Below, piece after piece: positions 36,107-45,216 of a stretch of 57,658 nucleotides of DNA; the stretch's first letter is position 1; each line of letters opens with the position of its first letter. The position numbers were made by a program, and so were the translations under genes. Origin of the DNA: a virus; the IMG/VR virus record IMGVR_UViG_3300045256_000273, positions 1-57,658 of that record; one strand, written 5' to 3'. The notes under the pieces were generated by a model. The model was not told the origin of the DNA and did no database searches. It saw only the letters and a list, made by a program, of their open reading frames with translations.

Positions 36107-37653
36107 TCGACCCCTTCGCCCGTCAGGTTATAGACGCCCTTGTTCACGACGTTGACCTGGACGTAAGCCCCAATAAACGCAAGGCTCCCCGGCGACGTGC
36201 CGCTGAGCGCAACTTGAATCCAGTTGTAGAAAGTCGAGCCAGGGGCGTCCACGCCGGGCGCGGAAATTACTTGAAAATCGCTTTCTTTGTAGGACATCAG
36301 GTAGGCCGGACTGAGGTCTTCGATGTTCCCGATGGGCGTTCGCAGACCGTACACGCGAAACGTAAGGATGTCCTTCGCGCTCGACGGCTCTATGAAAGCC
36401 TCGACGGCCTGAATCTGCATTTTTTCAAGCGATGCAGTGCTCCGAGGCCCCCAAACTGCTGTAAACGGAATCTGCGCGCCGTTGTCTCCGGTGTCGGTGT
36501 CGTACTCGTAAAGCTTGCCTAAGCCATCGCCGATGAATGCGGTTGGCCGATAGGTCGAAGTCGCCCCACCGAACGGCCCGCTGAAACCGCAAGTGAATGC
36601 TTGCTGGTATTTCGCCGGCGGCTCCCAGCGATTGAAATCGAGCGAATAATAGACTGCCTGATCGGGGTCGCTGCCGGTGGTCGGGAAATGGAATCGAACG
36701 TGACGGTCGGACGGGGAATAGAACGCAAAGGACCGCCCGATGTTCGCAAAGTTGATGTTGTCGAGAACGTACGACTGGATCGGAATGCCGAAGTTCTGCG
36801 GGGCGAGCCCATTGAATGTCCAGATGCGGCCGTCATTACCGAGGAAGTAGTGCGTACCTTCGATTGCGACGATGGCGGCGGTGCTGGCCGGCCCGACGAC
36901 ACCCTCGCCCAACGCAAACTCTTGAAACGCGAAGGCGTTGGCGTCGTCGCCGACCTGGGCGTTCATCTGCCACAGATTCTGCTCCATGTAGATGTACGCG
37001 CTCAGGTTGCCGAGACGGACCGCCGCCGCGATTCCGCTGCCAGGGTCAACGAGATCCGCGACTGCCTGCACCGGGAAACTTGTCGGATTATTGAACGCCG
37101 ACCAGCGCACGCGATTGGGATAGAACACGCCGCCCTCGGTCGTGCCGACGACCACAAGCCGGTTGGCGAGCACGAAAATGTCAATCGCGTTCTCGAAGGG
37201 CAATCCTCCGACCTGGGTGATGCTCGCGCTTCCCGGCGTCCACGAAATCAGGCCGTTTTGGCCGTCCACCGCATAGAGCGTATCGGTGCCATTGACAAAA
37301 ATGACCGCGAACTCCGTGAAGTGGTCGGCCGACCCGCTGAGATTGCCGGATAGCTCCGTAATCGTGCCGGTCGCGCCGCCGCTATAGCTCCACCAACGAT
37401 TCAGTCCCGCCACGACCGTCCGCACCGCGCCATTCACGCCAACCCAGCTAATCCCGCCTGTGAACCGTTGTCCGGCCTTGCTGTCCGCAAGCAACGAGTA
37501 GCCCGAGCGCACGCGAAGCATGCCGGTCTGGTCGCAGAAGACGTTGTACGACCCCGCCGCCAGCATTGCGGGGCTGAGCTTGTGGGCTGGCAGGTCGAAA
37601 CGAGCGCCCTCGACCGGCGACACGATCTCGACGGTTTTGGTCCCGCGCGGCAC
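36103..37653 (-). CDS. Tail hub / DNA-stabilisation protein (P22 gp10-like)
   Basis: 516 residues. The opening (FDLPAHKLSPAMLAAG then NVFCDQTGMLRVRSGY) and repeated blade-like strands (YAVDGQNGLISWTPG, YFLGNDGRIWTFNG) suggest the beta-propeller tail protein that plugs the portal in P22-like and related podoviruses. Size fits. Assignment is by pattern, not search. Confidence 0.6.
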   Translation of the reverse strand: MPRGTKTVEIVSPVEGARFDLPAHKLSPAMLAAGSYNVFCDQTGMLRVRSGYSLLADSKAGQRFTGGISWVGVNGAVRTVVAGLNRWWSYSGGATGTITELSGNLSGSADHFTEFAVIFVNGTDTLYAVDGQNGLISWTPGSASITQVGGLPFENAIDIFVLANRLVVVGTTEGGVFYPNRVRWSAFNNPTSFPVQAVADLVDPGSGIAAAVRLGNLSAYIYMEQNLWQMNAQVGDDANAFAFQEFALGEGVVGPASTAAIVAIEGTHYFLGNDGRIWTFNGLAPQNFGIPIQSYVLDNINFANIGRSFAFYSPSDRHVRFHFPTTGSDPDQAVYYSLDFNRWEPPAKYQQAFTCGFSGPFGGATSTYRPTAFIGDGLGKLYEYDTDTGDNGAQIPFTAVWGPRSTASLEKMQIQAVEAFIEPSSAKDILTFRVYGLRTPIGNIEDLSPAYLMSYKESDFQVISAPGVDAPGSTFYNWIQVALSGTSPGSLAFIGAYVQVNVVNKGVYNLTGEGVE

Positions 37654-38021
37654 TACTCAGCCTCTCCGGCGCCGTATAGGATTCGCTGGAGCGCCTGAAG
37701 CCACTTCGGCGTCTGGTCCTCAGTGATCTTCAATGACTGATTGACGCCAAGCTTCCGCAATGGTTCTAGCGTCCTCGCCAATGTCCCGTTATCCACAAGG
37801 TACTGACCATATCGGTTGTTCGCGAGCGGAGAACCGATCAACCGCAGGAGCGCCATCTGCGCAGCAACTCGCGCGGCTGTCGCCGGACCGAACACTACAC
37901 CGGTCGCCAATCCCGTGACTGGATCGATGGTCGGTGCCTGCAACGCTTCCTCGTCGGCAGTCGGAATCCCCGGCGTTCCGGCCATCTTTTGAAGGTGGTC
38001 CATGATGTCCGCCAGCGGCAT
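37653..38021 (-). CDS. Hypothetical structural protein
   Basis: 122 residues from ATG 38021 (TGATG overlap; a GTG one codon earlier is possible). Helical, with PVTGLATGVVFGPATAARVAA. No family. In the head-tail gene block between two structural genes. Confidence 0.45.
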   Translation of the reverse strand: MPLADIMDHLQKMAGTPGIPTADEEALQAPTIDPVTGLATGVVFGPATAARVAAQMALLRLIGSPLANNRYGQYLVDNGTLARTLEPLRKLGVNQSLKITEDQTPKWLQALQRILYGAGEAE

Positions 38022-39157
38022 CACTGACCCCCTTGCGGCTGCGCCTCAAGGTACATCTGGCTCGAAAACTCAACTGCGCCGTTCGTACGCGTAAGCTGAA
38101 GTTGCAGGTAGTAGCGTCCTGTGTACGGAAACCAGCCGCTGCCGCTCGTGCAGTAGGCGTAATAGCCGTCGGGCGCGAGCGTCAGGTCTTGGCTTTGGGT
38201 CGTGCCGTCCGGCCGCGTCAGCAGTAGCTTGATCTGGCTGTAGAGTGCGGTTGAAAAGAGCGACCGCGGCCCCGCCTTGTGCGCCGGCCAGACTCGAAGC
38301 AGATAGCCGACGCTATTCGCGATGACTCGCGGCTCCTGCGAGTACACATAGCCGTACTCGGCGGGGTTCAGATCGAGCGAGGTGTAAAGATCGATAGTCT
38401 GATTGGGGATGTAACCGTTGTCCGGCCACAACGAAAGCGCGTGCGTGACGAGAGGCGTCTGGATGGTCGTGCCGGTCCAATCCGCGCCGGTTTGCAGCCC
38501 CGATGACACCACCGATATGTCGGCGAGCGCAATCGCGATTCCGCTGCCGTTGGCCGTCTGGAGTCGCGAAGTATAACCCGTTGGCACCGTCAGGCTCGCC
38601 CAGCCGGGCGTCGCCAGCACTGCCAGTTCGAAATCCGCAACGTTCGCAAAGAGGTCGGGCACGACCGCCGATGACACGGGATTGAACGGGCCCGCCGTCT
38701 CGGTTTGCTGCGACGCGCTGAACGACAGCGTTAGCGGCGGCAGATTCAGCAGCGAATGATTTCGAATGGCAACCGCCTGGCTGACATTCTCGTAAGCTGC
38801 GGTCAGCGCAACGCCCGCAATCGACCCCGGCGCGGCGCCGATGACAGCCGTTGGCGCGCTCAGCACCGGAAAGACGTAAGGCGGGTCGTCCGCCGGCGTC
38901 ACGAAATGCGTAAACACCGCATACGAGATGCTGATCGGTGCGGGATTCTGTGCTGCCGCCAGCGTGGAATCGACCGTCGAGAAGGCGTCAACCTGATTCC
39001 AGCCGGGCGACGACCAGATGCCGCCCGCGCTCGGCGCTGCGAACACCGCAATGAGAAAGTCGCCAACCTGCACGCCGGCGGGCTGGTCGATCTTCCAGAA
39101 ATTTTGCGCCGTGTTGAAATCCGCCTCGACGGCGCTGCGGAACGCGATAGTCGCCAT
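38021..39157 (-). CDS. Putative virion structural protein
   Basis: 378 residues, beta-rich with many Ala/Ser/Thr/Pro (VQVGDFLIAVFAAPSAGGIW, ISISYAVFTHFVTP, IAIALADISVVSSG). C-terminal domain (285-378) looks like an immunoglobulin-like sandwich (GRYYLQLQLTRTNGAVEF). Probably a tail or fibre component. Confidence 0.5.
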   Translation of the reverse strand: MATIAFRSAVEADFNTAQNFWKIDQPAGVQVGDFLIAVFAAPSAGGIWSSPGWNQVDAFSTVDSTLAAAQNPAPISISYAVFTHFVTPADDPPYVFPVLSAPTAVIGAAPGSIAGVALTAAYENVSQAVAIRNHSLLNLPPLTLSFSASQQTETAGPFNPVSSAVVPDLFANVADFELAVLATPGWASLTVPTGYTSRLQTANGSGIAIALADISVVSSGLQTGADWTGTTIQTPLVTHALSLWPDNGYIPNQTIDLYTSLDLNPAEYGYVYSQEPRVIANSVGYLLRVWPAHKAGPRSLFSTALYSQIKLLLTRPDGTTQSQDLTLAPDGYYAYCTSGSGWFPYTGRYYLQLQLTRTNGAVEFSSQMYLEAQPQGGQ

Positions 39158-40077
39158 CAGAGAATCCGCGCGCCCGGCGGCCCTTCAAAGTCGATCTGCT
39201 GGATGATTTCGTAGCCGGGACGATAGTTCTGTCCCTGCTTTTGGCCCTGCCGTTCGATGTCGTCGTTGATCGCGCGCTGCCGCTCCTCCTGGTAACGCTT
39301 GTCGGCGGCCTGCGCGGCGTTCATCCAATTGGCGCTCCCCTGCGAAGCGTACAGCGCCAGATAGCACAAGCTGAGCGCCTTGTTTTCGAGGACACTGACG
39401 GGAATCTGCGGCCAGTCGTTATCGGCGACGAGCGGCTTGAACCGCTCGCGATACTCGATCACGAAGGACTGCACGCCGCCGGGGCGCAACCAGAGCTCCA
39501 GCCTGACGTTGCCTTGGTTGTCGTATCCGCCGATGGCCCATGCGACCGAAGGCGTTGAAGTGCCGGCGAGCCGCGCGGGATCGAGTAGGTGCAGCATGAA
39601 GCGCGACACCGGCAGCACTGGCAGGATTTGCCGAACTAGGTAAACCTGCGCGCCGCCCGGAACGGAATAAAACTGCGGACGCAGATCGAAATTGACGTTG
39701 CTTTGCGACACGTCGCCCCACGGCTCGCTAAGCTCAAGCTCGGTCGGCGACACGAAACGCTCGACGTTGAGCGGCATATACTGCGAGCCCAGCATGACAA
39801 CCCAGTTCTCAGGCGGGCAGTAGTCCGGCAGGCTGTCGGGCATCGGAAAATTCGTCTCGTAGCCAACGACGGTCTTCGAGCCGTTCGTCAGGCTGACGAC
39901 GCCATTGACGTTATCGGGAATGCCCCAGATGACGCCGGTCTTGAACAGGGCCGACCACTGCCACGACTCGATTTCTTCCTCGAGCGCCTGGTTGACGAGC
40001 GTGCCGATGTCCGCGTCCGCAAGCTGCCCCATCGTTAGGACTTTGAGGCGATTTCGGACTTGCTTAAAGGTCGGCAT
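39157..40077 (-). CDS. Putative head-tail connector / tail accessory protein
   Basis: 306 residues. The N-terminus (KQVRNRLKVLTMGQLADADI) and C-terminal helix (AQAADKRYQEERQRAIND) flank a beta-rich centre. Similar two-part proteins follow the portal/capsid block in podoviruses as the adaptor ring or tube protein. Assignment by context and composition. Confidence 0.45.
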   Translation of the reverse strand: MPTFKQVRNRLKVLTMGQLADADIGTLVNQALEEEIESWQWSALFKTGVIWGIPDNVNGVVSLTNGSKTVVGYETNFPMPDSLPDYCPPENWVVMLGSQYMPLNVERFVSPTELELSEPWGDVSQSNVNFDLRPQFYSVPGGAQVYLVRQILPVLPVSRFMLHLLDPARLAGTSTPSVAWAIGGYDNQGNVRLELWLRPGGVQSFVIEYRERFKPLVADNDWPQIPVSVLENKALSLCYLALYASQGSANWMNAAQAADKRYQEERQRAINDDIERQGQKQGQNYRPGYEIIQQIDFEGPPGARIL

Positions 40078-40086
40078 TGTTCTCCC

Positions 40087-40584
40087 CTAGAACGGCACGC
40101 AAGTCGTGATTTCCGCGGGCGCTTGAGCGCCCACGCCGGGGTCGTACGCGCGAACCTGATTGCAGACCAGCCGAGAGACTGGCGACCCGAAGCACACGTG
40201 AAACTCGCGATGCGAAGACGGCGCGGCGGGCGCGAAGGAGCAATCGCGTCCGTCTGACATATCGCACGTTGCGCGAGAAACGCTTTCGTACTGAAGAGTC
40301 AGATAGTATTCGTCGGCCGCCCCCGCCGGCGTGAGATAGCCCGCACCGCGGCCTTGCACAAAGATATTGCCACGCTGCCCGAGAATTTGGCCGTCGTAGG
40401 TGGCGTCGAACGTCAGCGTGAGGTCGTCGTTAACGACCAGACGCTCGACCTTGGAATGCTGCCCGATATACGGTGCTTCGGGGTACGAACGCTGTCCCCA
40501 GACTTGGCAAACAAGCCGAGTTGCCGCCGCAGCCGTCGGAGCGAGCCCGAGGACGAACGATAGGGCTAGCGCGACGCGCCTCAT
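40087..40584 (-). CDS. Exported Cys-rich small protein
   Basis: 165 residues from ATG 40584 (TGATG overlap). Sec signal VALALSFVLGLAPTAAA with cleavage before ATRLVCQ. The mature part has six cysteines in pairs and is beta-rich (RLVVNDDLTLTFDATYDG). A periplasmic, disulfide-bonded partner of the preceding fibre-like protein is the simplest guess. Confidence 0.6.
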   Translation of the reverse strand: MRRVALALSFVLGLAPTAAAATRLVCQVWGQRSYPEAPYIGQHSKVERLVVNDDLTLTFDATYDGQILGQRGNIFVQGRGAGYLTPAGAADEYYLTLQYESVSRATCDMSDGRDCSFAPAAPSSHREFHVCFGSPVSRLVCNQVRAYDPGVGAQAPAEITTCVPF

Positions 40585-42524
40585 CACGACGCCCCGTTCG
40601 GCACTCGGTAGCCCTGCACTTGCAGCCACAGCGCCTGCCCGGTCGTATTTGTCGTTCCTAAGTCCCACTTGTAGTACGGACCGCCGGAAATGTACGGCAG
40701 CTCGATCCACCCCGAAGTTCCGCCCGCATTCGCGTTCGAGATCGCGGCAACGCGAATGTTGAAGAATGCCGTCGAGACGTTCAGCGTGCCGCTTACCAAG
40801 GCGATATAGACGGCCATGTCGCCGCCGGTCGTCCCCGGCGTCCAAAGCGCTCCGTAGAACAGCTCGTATTGCGTGGCCGTCGAGGGCACGAAGGATGCGA
40901 TCGGGACGTTCGTCGAAGTCGTCGCGGAACCGGCGTTCAGTAGCGCCTGGTTCTGCTGGTAGTACACCGTGTTGCCGCGAACGTACATTGACAGGAGATT
41001 GCCGGAGCCGTCCGTCAAAAACGTGCCGAGGTAGGCCCAAGCGGTGTAGTTCGTCGGCAGCGTCGGCCCGGTCGGCGGCGCCGTCAGGGACGCCAGCAGC
41101 GCGGCCGGCTGCCCGCTGCCCGTAATCGCGTACAGGTGAAAAAAGACGTTGTTCCCGAAGGCCGCCGCCTGATCGCGACCGTTCGCTTGCGAGCCCGTTT
41201 GCGCGCCCACGACGAGGTCGTTTGCGCTGAACGAAGTAGTCAGCGTCGCGACCTTAGTGGTGGGATTGATCGTGATGACCCGGTCCGCCGTCACGTCAAA
41301 TGTGGTCGTCGGATTCGTGCCATCGTTCGCACCTTGCAGATTTACCGATCCGTAACTCAACGGCGGCGCGGCCCAAGACGTTACCCCCGAGCCATCAGTT
41401 TGAAGCATTTGGCCGCTACTGCCGTTCGTCGTCGGAAATTCAAACGTGGGAGTCCCCGCCGCAGCGGGCACCGTCAAGGTCGCCTGCCCCGAGCTCGACC
41501 CGGGGAGCACGATCTGCGGCGTGTTCACTTGCGCTGAGGCCGTAATCGTCGTACCGGATATGCGTCCGGCGCTTATCTGTCCGGTCGTATTGATGGTCGG
41601 CGGCGCGGCCCCTGGCGCTGCGGACCCGGTATCCTTGTAGGTCGCGGTCCCGACGGTCGCGAGCAACCCGAGCGACCCCGCAACCCGCCCGTACACGTTA
41701 TACCCGCCGTGGCACGCGGAGTTCCCCGTCCACGTCAACGTGTTAAAGTTGCTCGCCGAAAGGCTGGCCGCATTCGTGACCGTCTGGCTCGCTGACGGTA
41801 CGGACTCCCCCTCGTCCCCGACACAAGTGATCTCGTAGGTGTAAGTCGTGGTGCAGGTGCCCGTACACGTTCCGCCCGCCGAAAGCGCCGGCGCGGTCAA
41901 CACGCTCAAATCGAGCTGGTTGATGTTGATCCCGCTCCAATTGTTGAAGTTGAGCGTGTTCGTGATGGCGAGATTGCCGGGCGGCCCCGAGCTCACCAAC
42001 CAGTCGCCTAGCGTCGCGTCAACCAGCGTCGCTGCCGCGTTCTGGATGTTCAGCGCGAAGCTTGAGCCGCCGTTAATCTTGTCCGAGCCCGCCGGCGTGA
42101 TCGTGCAGGCGTTCGACGTGCTGTCGGTCTTAAAGACGTAAATAGTAACGCCCAGTCCGCCGGACGCCGGCAAATCGACCGCGATCGGTCCGGTGGCCGC
42201 GTTGCAATCGACGATGGCCGACGTGACCGCACAGGGCGAGGTCGTGCAGGTCTGCGCCGTCAGATGCGTGCCGATGATGTGGAAAATCCCCGGCGACACC
42301 AAGCTTACGTCGCCGGTCGGCACCAACAGCGAATAGCTGAACTGAGTGTTGCCGAAAGGTATCGTCTCGTACGGCGGATTCGCCAGAGACGTAAGCGAGT
42401 TGAGAAGCTGATTGTTGGCTTGGTAGGTCGAAGTGCCGGTGGACGGCGGCGACTGCGCGCGCACGCCCCACGCCAGCAAGGCGAGCGCCAGAACCGTCGT
42501 CGCAGTCAGGATGAGTTTCTTCAT
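40584..42524 (-). CDS. Exported tail-fibre-like protein
   Basis: 646 residues from ATG 42524. Sec signal MKKLILTATTVLALALLAWG, cleavage after VRA. The mature chain is Thr/Ser/Ala/Gly-rich with fibre-like repeats. A fibronectin-like segment lies near 220-305 (CTTTYTYEITCVGDEGESVP), a trimer-type neck (GQISAGRISGTTITASAQVNT) follows, and the C-terminal domain binds or caps. It lies just behind a strong terminator, so expression may need read-through. No typical ribosome site precedes the ATG. Confidence 0.6.
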   Translation of the reverse strand: MKKLILTATTVLALALLAWGVRAQSPPSTGTSTYQANNQLLNSLTSLANPPYETIPFGNTQFSYSLLVPTGDVSLVSPGIFHIIGTHLTAQTCTTSPCAVTSAIVDCNAATGPIAVDLPASGGLGVTIYVFKTDSTSNACTITPAGSDKINGGSSFALNIQNAAATLVDATLGDWLVSSGPPGNLAITNTLNFNNWSGININQLDLSVLTAPALSAGGTCTGTCTTTYTYEITCVGDEGESVPSASQTVTNAASLSASNFNTLTWTGNSACHGGYNVYGRVAGSLGLLATVGTATYKDTGSAAPGAAPPTINTTGQISAGRISGTTITASAQVNTPQIVLPGSSSGQATLTVPAAAGTPTFEFPTTNGSSGQMLQTDGSGVTSWAAPPLSYGSVNLQGANDGTNPTTTFDVTADRVITINPTTKVATLTTSFSANDLVVGAQTGSQANGRDQAAAFGNNVFFHLYAITGSGQPAALLASLTAPPTGPTLPTNYTAWAYLGTFLTDGSGNLLSMYVRGNTVYYQQNQALLNAGSATTSTNVPIASFVPSTATQYELFYGALWTPGTTGGDMAVYIALVSGTLNVSTAFFNIRVAAISNANAGGTSGWIELPYISGGPYYKWDLGTTNTTGQALWLQVQGYRVPNGAS

Positions 42525-42530
42525 CGCTTT

Positions 42531-42572
42531 AAAAAAATGCCCCCAGGCCGGGAGGAACGTCAGCCTGGGGGC
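42531..42572 (-). terminator. Strong intrinsic terminator before the fibre gene
   Basis: Leftward GCCCCCAGGC ... GCCTGGGGGC forms a perfect 10-bp stem with a 14-nt loop, followed by A-T then seven T (42537-42531). It ends 7 nt before the fibre start codon, inside the late operon. Confidence 0.88.
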
Positions 42573-42632
42573 CGGTCGCGCCTGCCCCGTAAACACGACG
42601 CAAGGCGTTAGTGACCTGTAGCCGCAGCGCGA

Positions 42633-42710
42633 CTACATCTCCCGCTTCTTGCCACGGTGACGACGCCGTCCGCCGTGATGACGACGGGCCTTATGACTCC
42701 TGCGCGCCAT
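42633..42710 (-). CDS. His/Arg-rich 25-residue microprotein
   Basis: An ideal AAGGAGGTCGC precedes ATG 42710 and the peptide is almost only Arg, His, Lys and Gly (MARRSHKARRHHGGRRRHRG). The strong ribosome site makes it credible. It is the last gene before the terminator and overlaps the glycosyltransferase stop by 20 nt. Nucleic-acid condensation or metal binding is possible. Confidence 0.6.
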   Translation of the reverse strand: MARRSHKARRHHGGRRRHRGKKREM

Positions 42711-43506
42711 TTGCGACCTCCTTTTTCGGATTCTCGAATCTGACCATCTGCATCGAGCCATCGACGCCGGTGATCAGAAATTCGCTCTTGGCTGTGTTCT
42801 GCTCGTCGATGTCCCAGCCCCACTCGTTCTTGCTGTTCCAGACGTGCGCGCCGAAGTGGTTGATCTCGACCGCGCGCGTCGCGAACACGCGGAGTCCGAG
42901 CGCGTGGCACTGCCGCGCGAAATTCCAGTCCTCGGGCTCGCAGCTCGGCTTCCACTCGCCGTTTTCGTCGGCGTAAATCTCGTCGTTGATGTGGAAACAG
43001 ACTTTCTCGACCCAAGGCTTTCGGAAATCCACGAGCATCAGTCCGGTATTCGTCAGGAGCTGGTCGCAAGTCCAGGTGACGGGCAGCGTCTTGGCCTGCT
43101 TCTGCGTGATGCGGACCGGATGCCACTTGTTCGTGTCGAGCGCGGTCGAAGTCACGCCGCGGGCATCCTTGATTGGCACGATGGCCGAAAGCACATCGGC
43201 CTGCGCCTTCTCCATCTCGCCCAACATGATGTCGATCCAGGGCGGATCCATGTTTTCGGGTTTGATGTCGGCGTGCATCAGCAGGAAATGCGTCAGGCCG
43301 GCCTTACGCGCGTTCAGCCCCCAACACCAGCAGGTGTTAAACGACGCCGTAAGGATCGAGCCCGTCATCTCGAAGAACGCGACGCCCTTGAGCCGCTTCG
43401 ACTGGCTGAGCTTGAGGAGCGCGCCGCCGCTGACGTGGCCCGGACCGTAGCTCGGCACCGCAATGCCGAGAACGACGTTTTTCTGATCGTCGTGCGCTTC
43501 TACCAT
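42691..43506 (-). CDS. GT-A-fold glycosyltransferase-like protein
   Basis: 271 residues. IAVPSYGPGHVSGG start, then THFLLMHADIKPENM (DxD-like region), DVLSAIVPIKDARG, TGLMLVDFRKPWVEKVCFH and an acidic loop ADENGEWKPSCEPEDW. This follows the pattern of family-2-like transferases in phage genomes that sugar-modify virions or DNA. Substrate unknown. It sits between capsid-region and fibre genes. Confidence 0.6.
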   Translation of the reverse strand: MVEAHDDQKNVVLGIAVPSYGPGHVSGGALLKLSQSKRLKGVAFFEMTGSILTASFNTCWCWGLNARKAGLTHFLLMHADIKPENMDPPWIDIMLGEMEKAQADVLSAIVPIKDARGVTSTALDTNKWHPVRITQKQAKTLPVTWTCDQLLTNTGLMLVDFRKPWVEKVCFHINDEIYADENGEWKPSCEPEDWNFARQCHALGLRVFATRAVEINHFGAHVWNSKNEWGWDIDEQNTAKSEFLITGVDGSMQMVRFENPKKEVANGAQES

Positions 43507-43862
43507 CCGATCGCCATGAATTGCGCGGTGTACGCCGACAGGTCCGTGTTGTTAGCGACCTGCGGGAATGCCGCCCCGCTCGTATTGGAGCTGCCGAACG
43601 CGAGAATCGCGCCGTTCGCCGCACCGCCGGTAGCATTCGGATACGCGACCGACAGAACGTACGAGTTCGGCGTTCCGTTGACTGCGGTCGGCCCGATGTC
43701 GAGGTAGCTCAGTTCTTCGAGGCCAAATTGGCTGAGCGTGAAAGTGTCGCCGCCCGCCTGATAGTTGCTCGACATCGTGATCGTGCCGAACACGACCTTG
43801 CGCGAGCCGAAGTAATCAACCGGCTCGGTGGTATTCGAGACTGCGACCGTGATCGCGCCCAC
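43500..43862 (-). CDS. Small capsid-region structural protein
   Basis: 120 residues, beta-rich (FGTITMSSNYQAGGDTFTL, SYVLSVAYPNATGGAANG). Positioned downstream of the major capsid gene with a second small beta protein: a decoration or head protein pair is likely. No signal peptide. Confidence 0.5.
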   Translation of the reverse strand: MGAITVAVSNTTEPVDYFGSRKVVFGTITMSSNYQAGGDTFTLSQFGLEELSYLDIGPTAVNGTPNSYVLSVAYPNATGGAANGAILAFGSSNTSGAAFPQVANNTDLSAYTAQFMAIGW

Positions 43863-43872
43863 AACGACCCCC

Positions 43873-44151
43873 TTAGAAAATCAGCACGTCCACGCTGGTC
43901 GGCGCGGTCGAAACCCAGAGGTTGAAGTTCACCACTCCGTTGCTCTGGTTGATCGAGGCGTTGTCCGCATACGCAATGGCGCCCGAGGCGTTGTCGTACG
44001 GGAAGCACCAGATGTGCGACGGGGTCCATCCGCCATCCGGCGGAAAATCGCTGACGCTGATTGCGTTCGAGCCGTTCGCCAGTCCGGTGATGTTGTAGAG
44101 ATACCCCACCACCGGGACCGAGTTCTTGAGCAAGGTTGCCGTGATTGCCAT
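43873..44151 (-). CDS. Small capsid-region structural protein
   Basis: 92 residues, beta-rich (TATLLKNSVPVVGYLYNI, GVVNFNLWVSTAPTSVDV). Immediately downstream of the major capsid gene. Probably a head decoration or stabilising protein by position. Confidence 0.5.
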   Translation of the reverse strand: MAITATLLKNSVPVVGYLYNITGLANGSNAISVSDFPPDGGWTPSHIWCFPYDNASGAIAYADNASINQSNGVVNFNLWVSTAPTSVDVLIF

Positions 44152-44166
44152 TGCGGATGCCTCGCG

Positions 44167-45171
44167 TTACGAAACGTTCTGGATGACAGCCTGGAATCGC
44201 GGACCGGTTACGATGAGGTCGCCGTACACGATGAACTGGTCGATGTAGGCGTCCTGGTTGAAGACCGCGAATCCGTCTTTGCCGAGCGTCCGGCCACGAC
44301 GAACGAAATCGTAGCCCTTCATGATCCAGAGCTGGATGAAGTCGGTGTTGAGCAGATAGATGGTGTTGGCCGGACAGTAGTCATCGACCACGACCTCGGC
44401 GCCGTTGAACCGGATAGTGTCGAAGCCGATGTCACGCACCGGACCGGGCTGGTTGCGCTCAGAAGGCTGGGAGCGCGCCCACCACTTCTGCCAGATATCC
44501 AGCGTCGTGATGATGAGGTCCGGCTTGATCTTGCCGAACGTCACGTTCGCCATCGCCTGGTTGACCATCGAGAAGGAAAACGGACCGCCCGTCGAATTGA
44601 CGTAGGCCTTGATGGTGCTGCCGGGGTCGCCCGCCGTGCTGGACCGCGTGATGCCGCCGTAGGTGCCCGACGCCGACACGCCGTTGCCGAGCCCGTCGAA
44701 GTTCTTGCCGTTGTTTCCGGTGCCGTCGCCGAAGAACATGCTGTCGAGCTGGTCGGCCAACGACATCGCGGCGTTCTGCGCGAGCGCGCGATCATACTTG
44801 ATGATCTGCGTGAGCGAACCGGCGTTTTTCGCGAGGTCCAGCGCGTCCACGTTGATCGGCGCGTAGGCCCGCTTCCACTGGAACACCATCGCGGTCAGGA
44901 AGTTGGTGAATCCGGTGTAGAAGGTGTCACCCTTGCCGTAGGAGGCCGCCGGGAACTTGTTGTAGAGGATGTTCGCGCGGATGTACTCGCCGCCGTCGAA
45001 CACGACCGTCGGCTCGCCGGCCGCGCCGTAGTCCTCGTCGCGGAACCGCGAGTACAGCAACCCGATCAACGGAATACGACCGTAGATCGAGTCCACGACC
45101 TCGGGCAGAACCGCATCGAAGGTCGTCGCGAAGACGTCCGATATTGGAAAGTTGTAGGACGGTAGCGCCAT
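44167..45171 (-). CDS. Major capsid protein
   Basis: 334 residues, HK97-type order. An N-terminal arm with VVDSIYGRIPLIGLLYS and YIRANILYNKFPAASYG (E-loop-like) precedes the helical spine ALAQNAAMSLADQLDSMF. The central P-domain contains PDLIITTLDIWQKWW and RFNGAEVVVDDYCPANTIY. It lies directly after the scaffold gene and is of usual size. A weak match to the operator family (45199-45216) lies 28 bp upstream. Confidence 0.78.
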   Translation of the reverse strand: MALPSYNFPISDVFATTFDAVLPEVVDSIYGRIPLIGLLYSRFRDEDYGAAGEPTVVFDGGEYIRANILYNKFPAASYGKGDTFYTGFTNFLTAMVFQWKRAYAPINVDALDLAKNAGSLTQIIKYDRALAQNAAMSLADQLDSMFFGDGTGNNGKNFDGLGNGVSASGTYGGITRSSTAGDPGSTIKAYVNSTGGPFSFSMVNQAMANVTFGKIKPDLIITTLDIWQKWWARSQPSERNQPGPVRDIGFDTIRFNGAEVVVDDYCPANTIYLLNTDFIQLWIMKGYDFVRRGRTLGKDGFAVFNQDAYIDQFIVYGDLIVTGPRFQAVIQNVS

Positions 45172-45198
45172 CGTTCAGCTCGCTTTGTGTGGATTCAT

Positions 45199-45216
45199 TT
45201 GACAGATATCCGTCAA
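45199..45216. promoter_or_regulatory. 18-bp operator-like site upstream of the capsid gene
   Basis: TTGACAGATATCCGTCAA, exact arms and the most symmetric core (GATATC). It overlaps the scaffold stop codon. Confidence 0.65.

Noticed and set aside
38790-38803. Further operator-like match CTGACATTCTCGTAAG
   Set aside because: Arms are separated by 6 bp, not 8, and it lies in a coding region without other support.
43828-45165. 445-codon plus-strand frame opposite the capsid gene
   Set aside because: Antisense shadow rich in Arg/Val/Asp without motifs; the minus-strand capsid protein is convincing.
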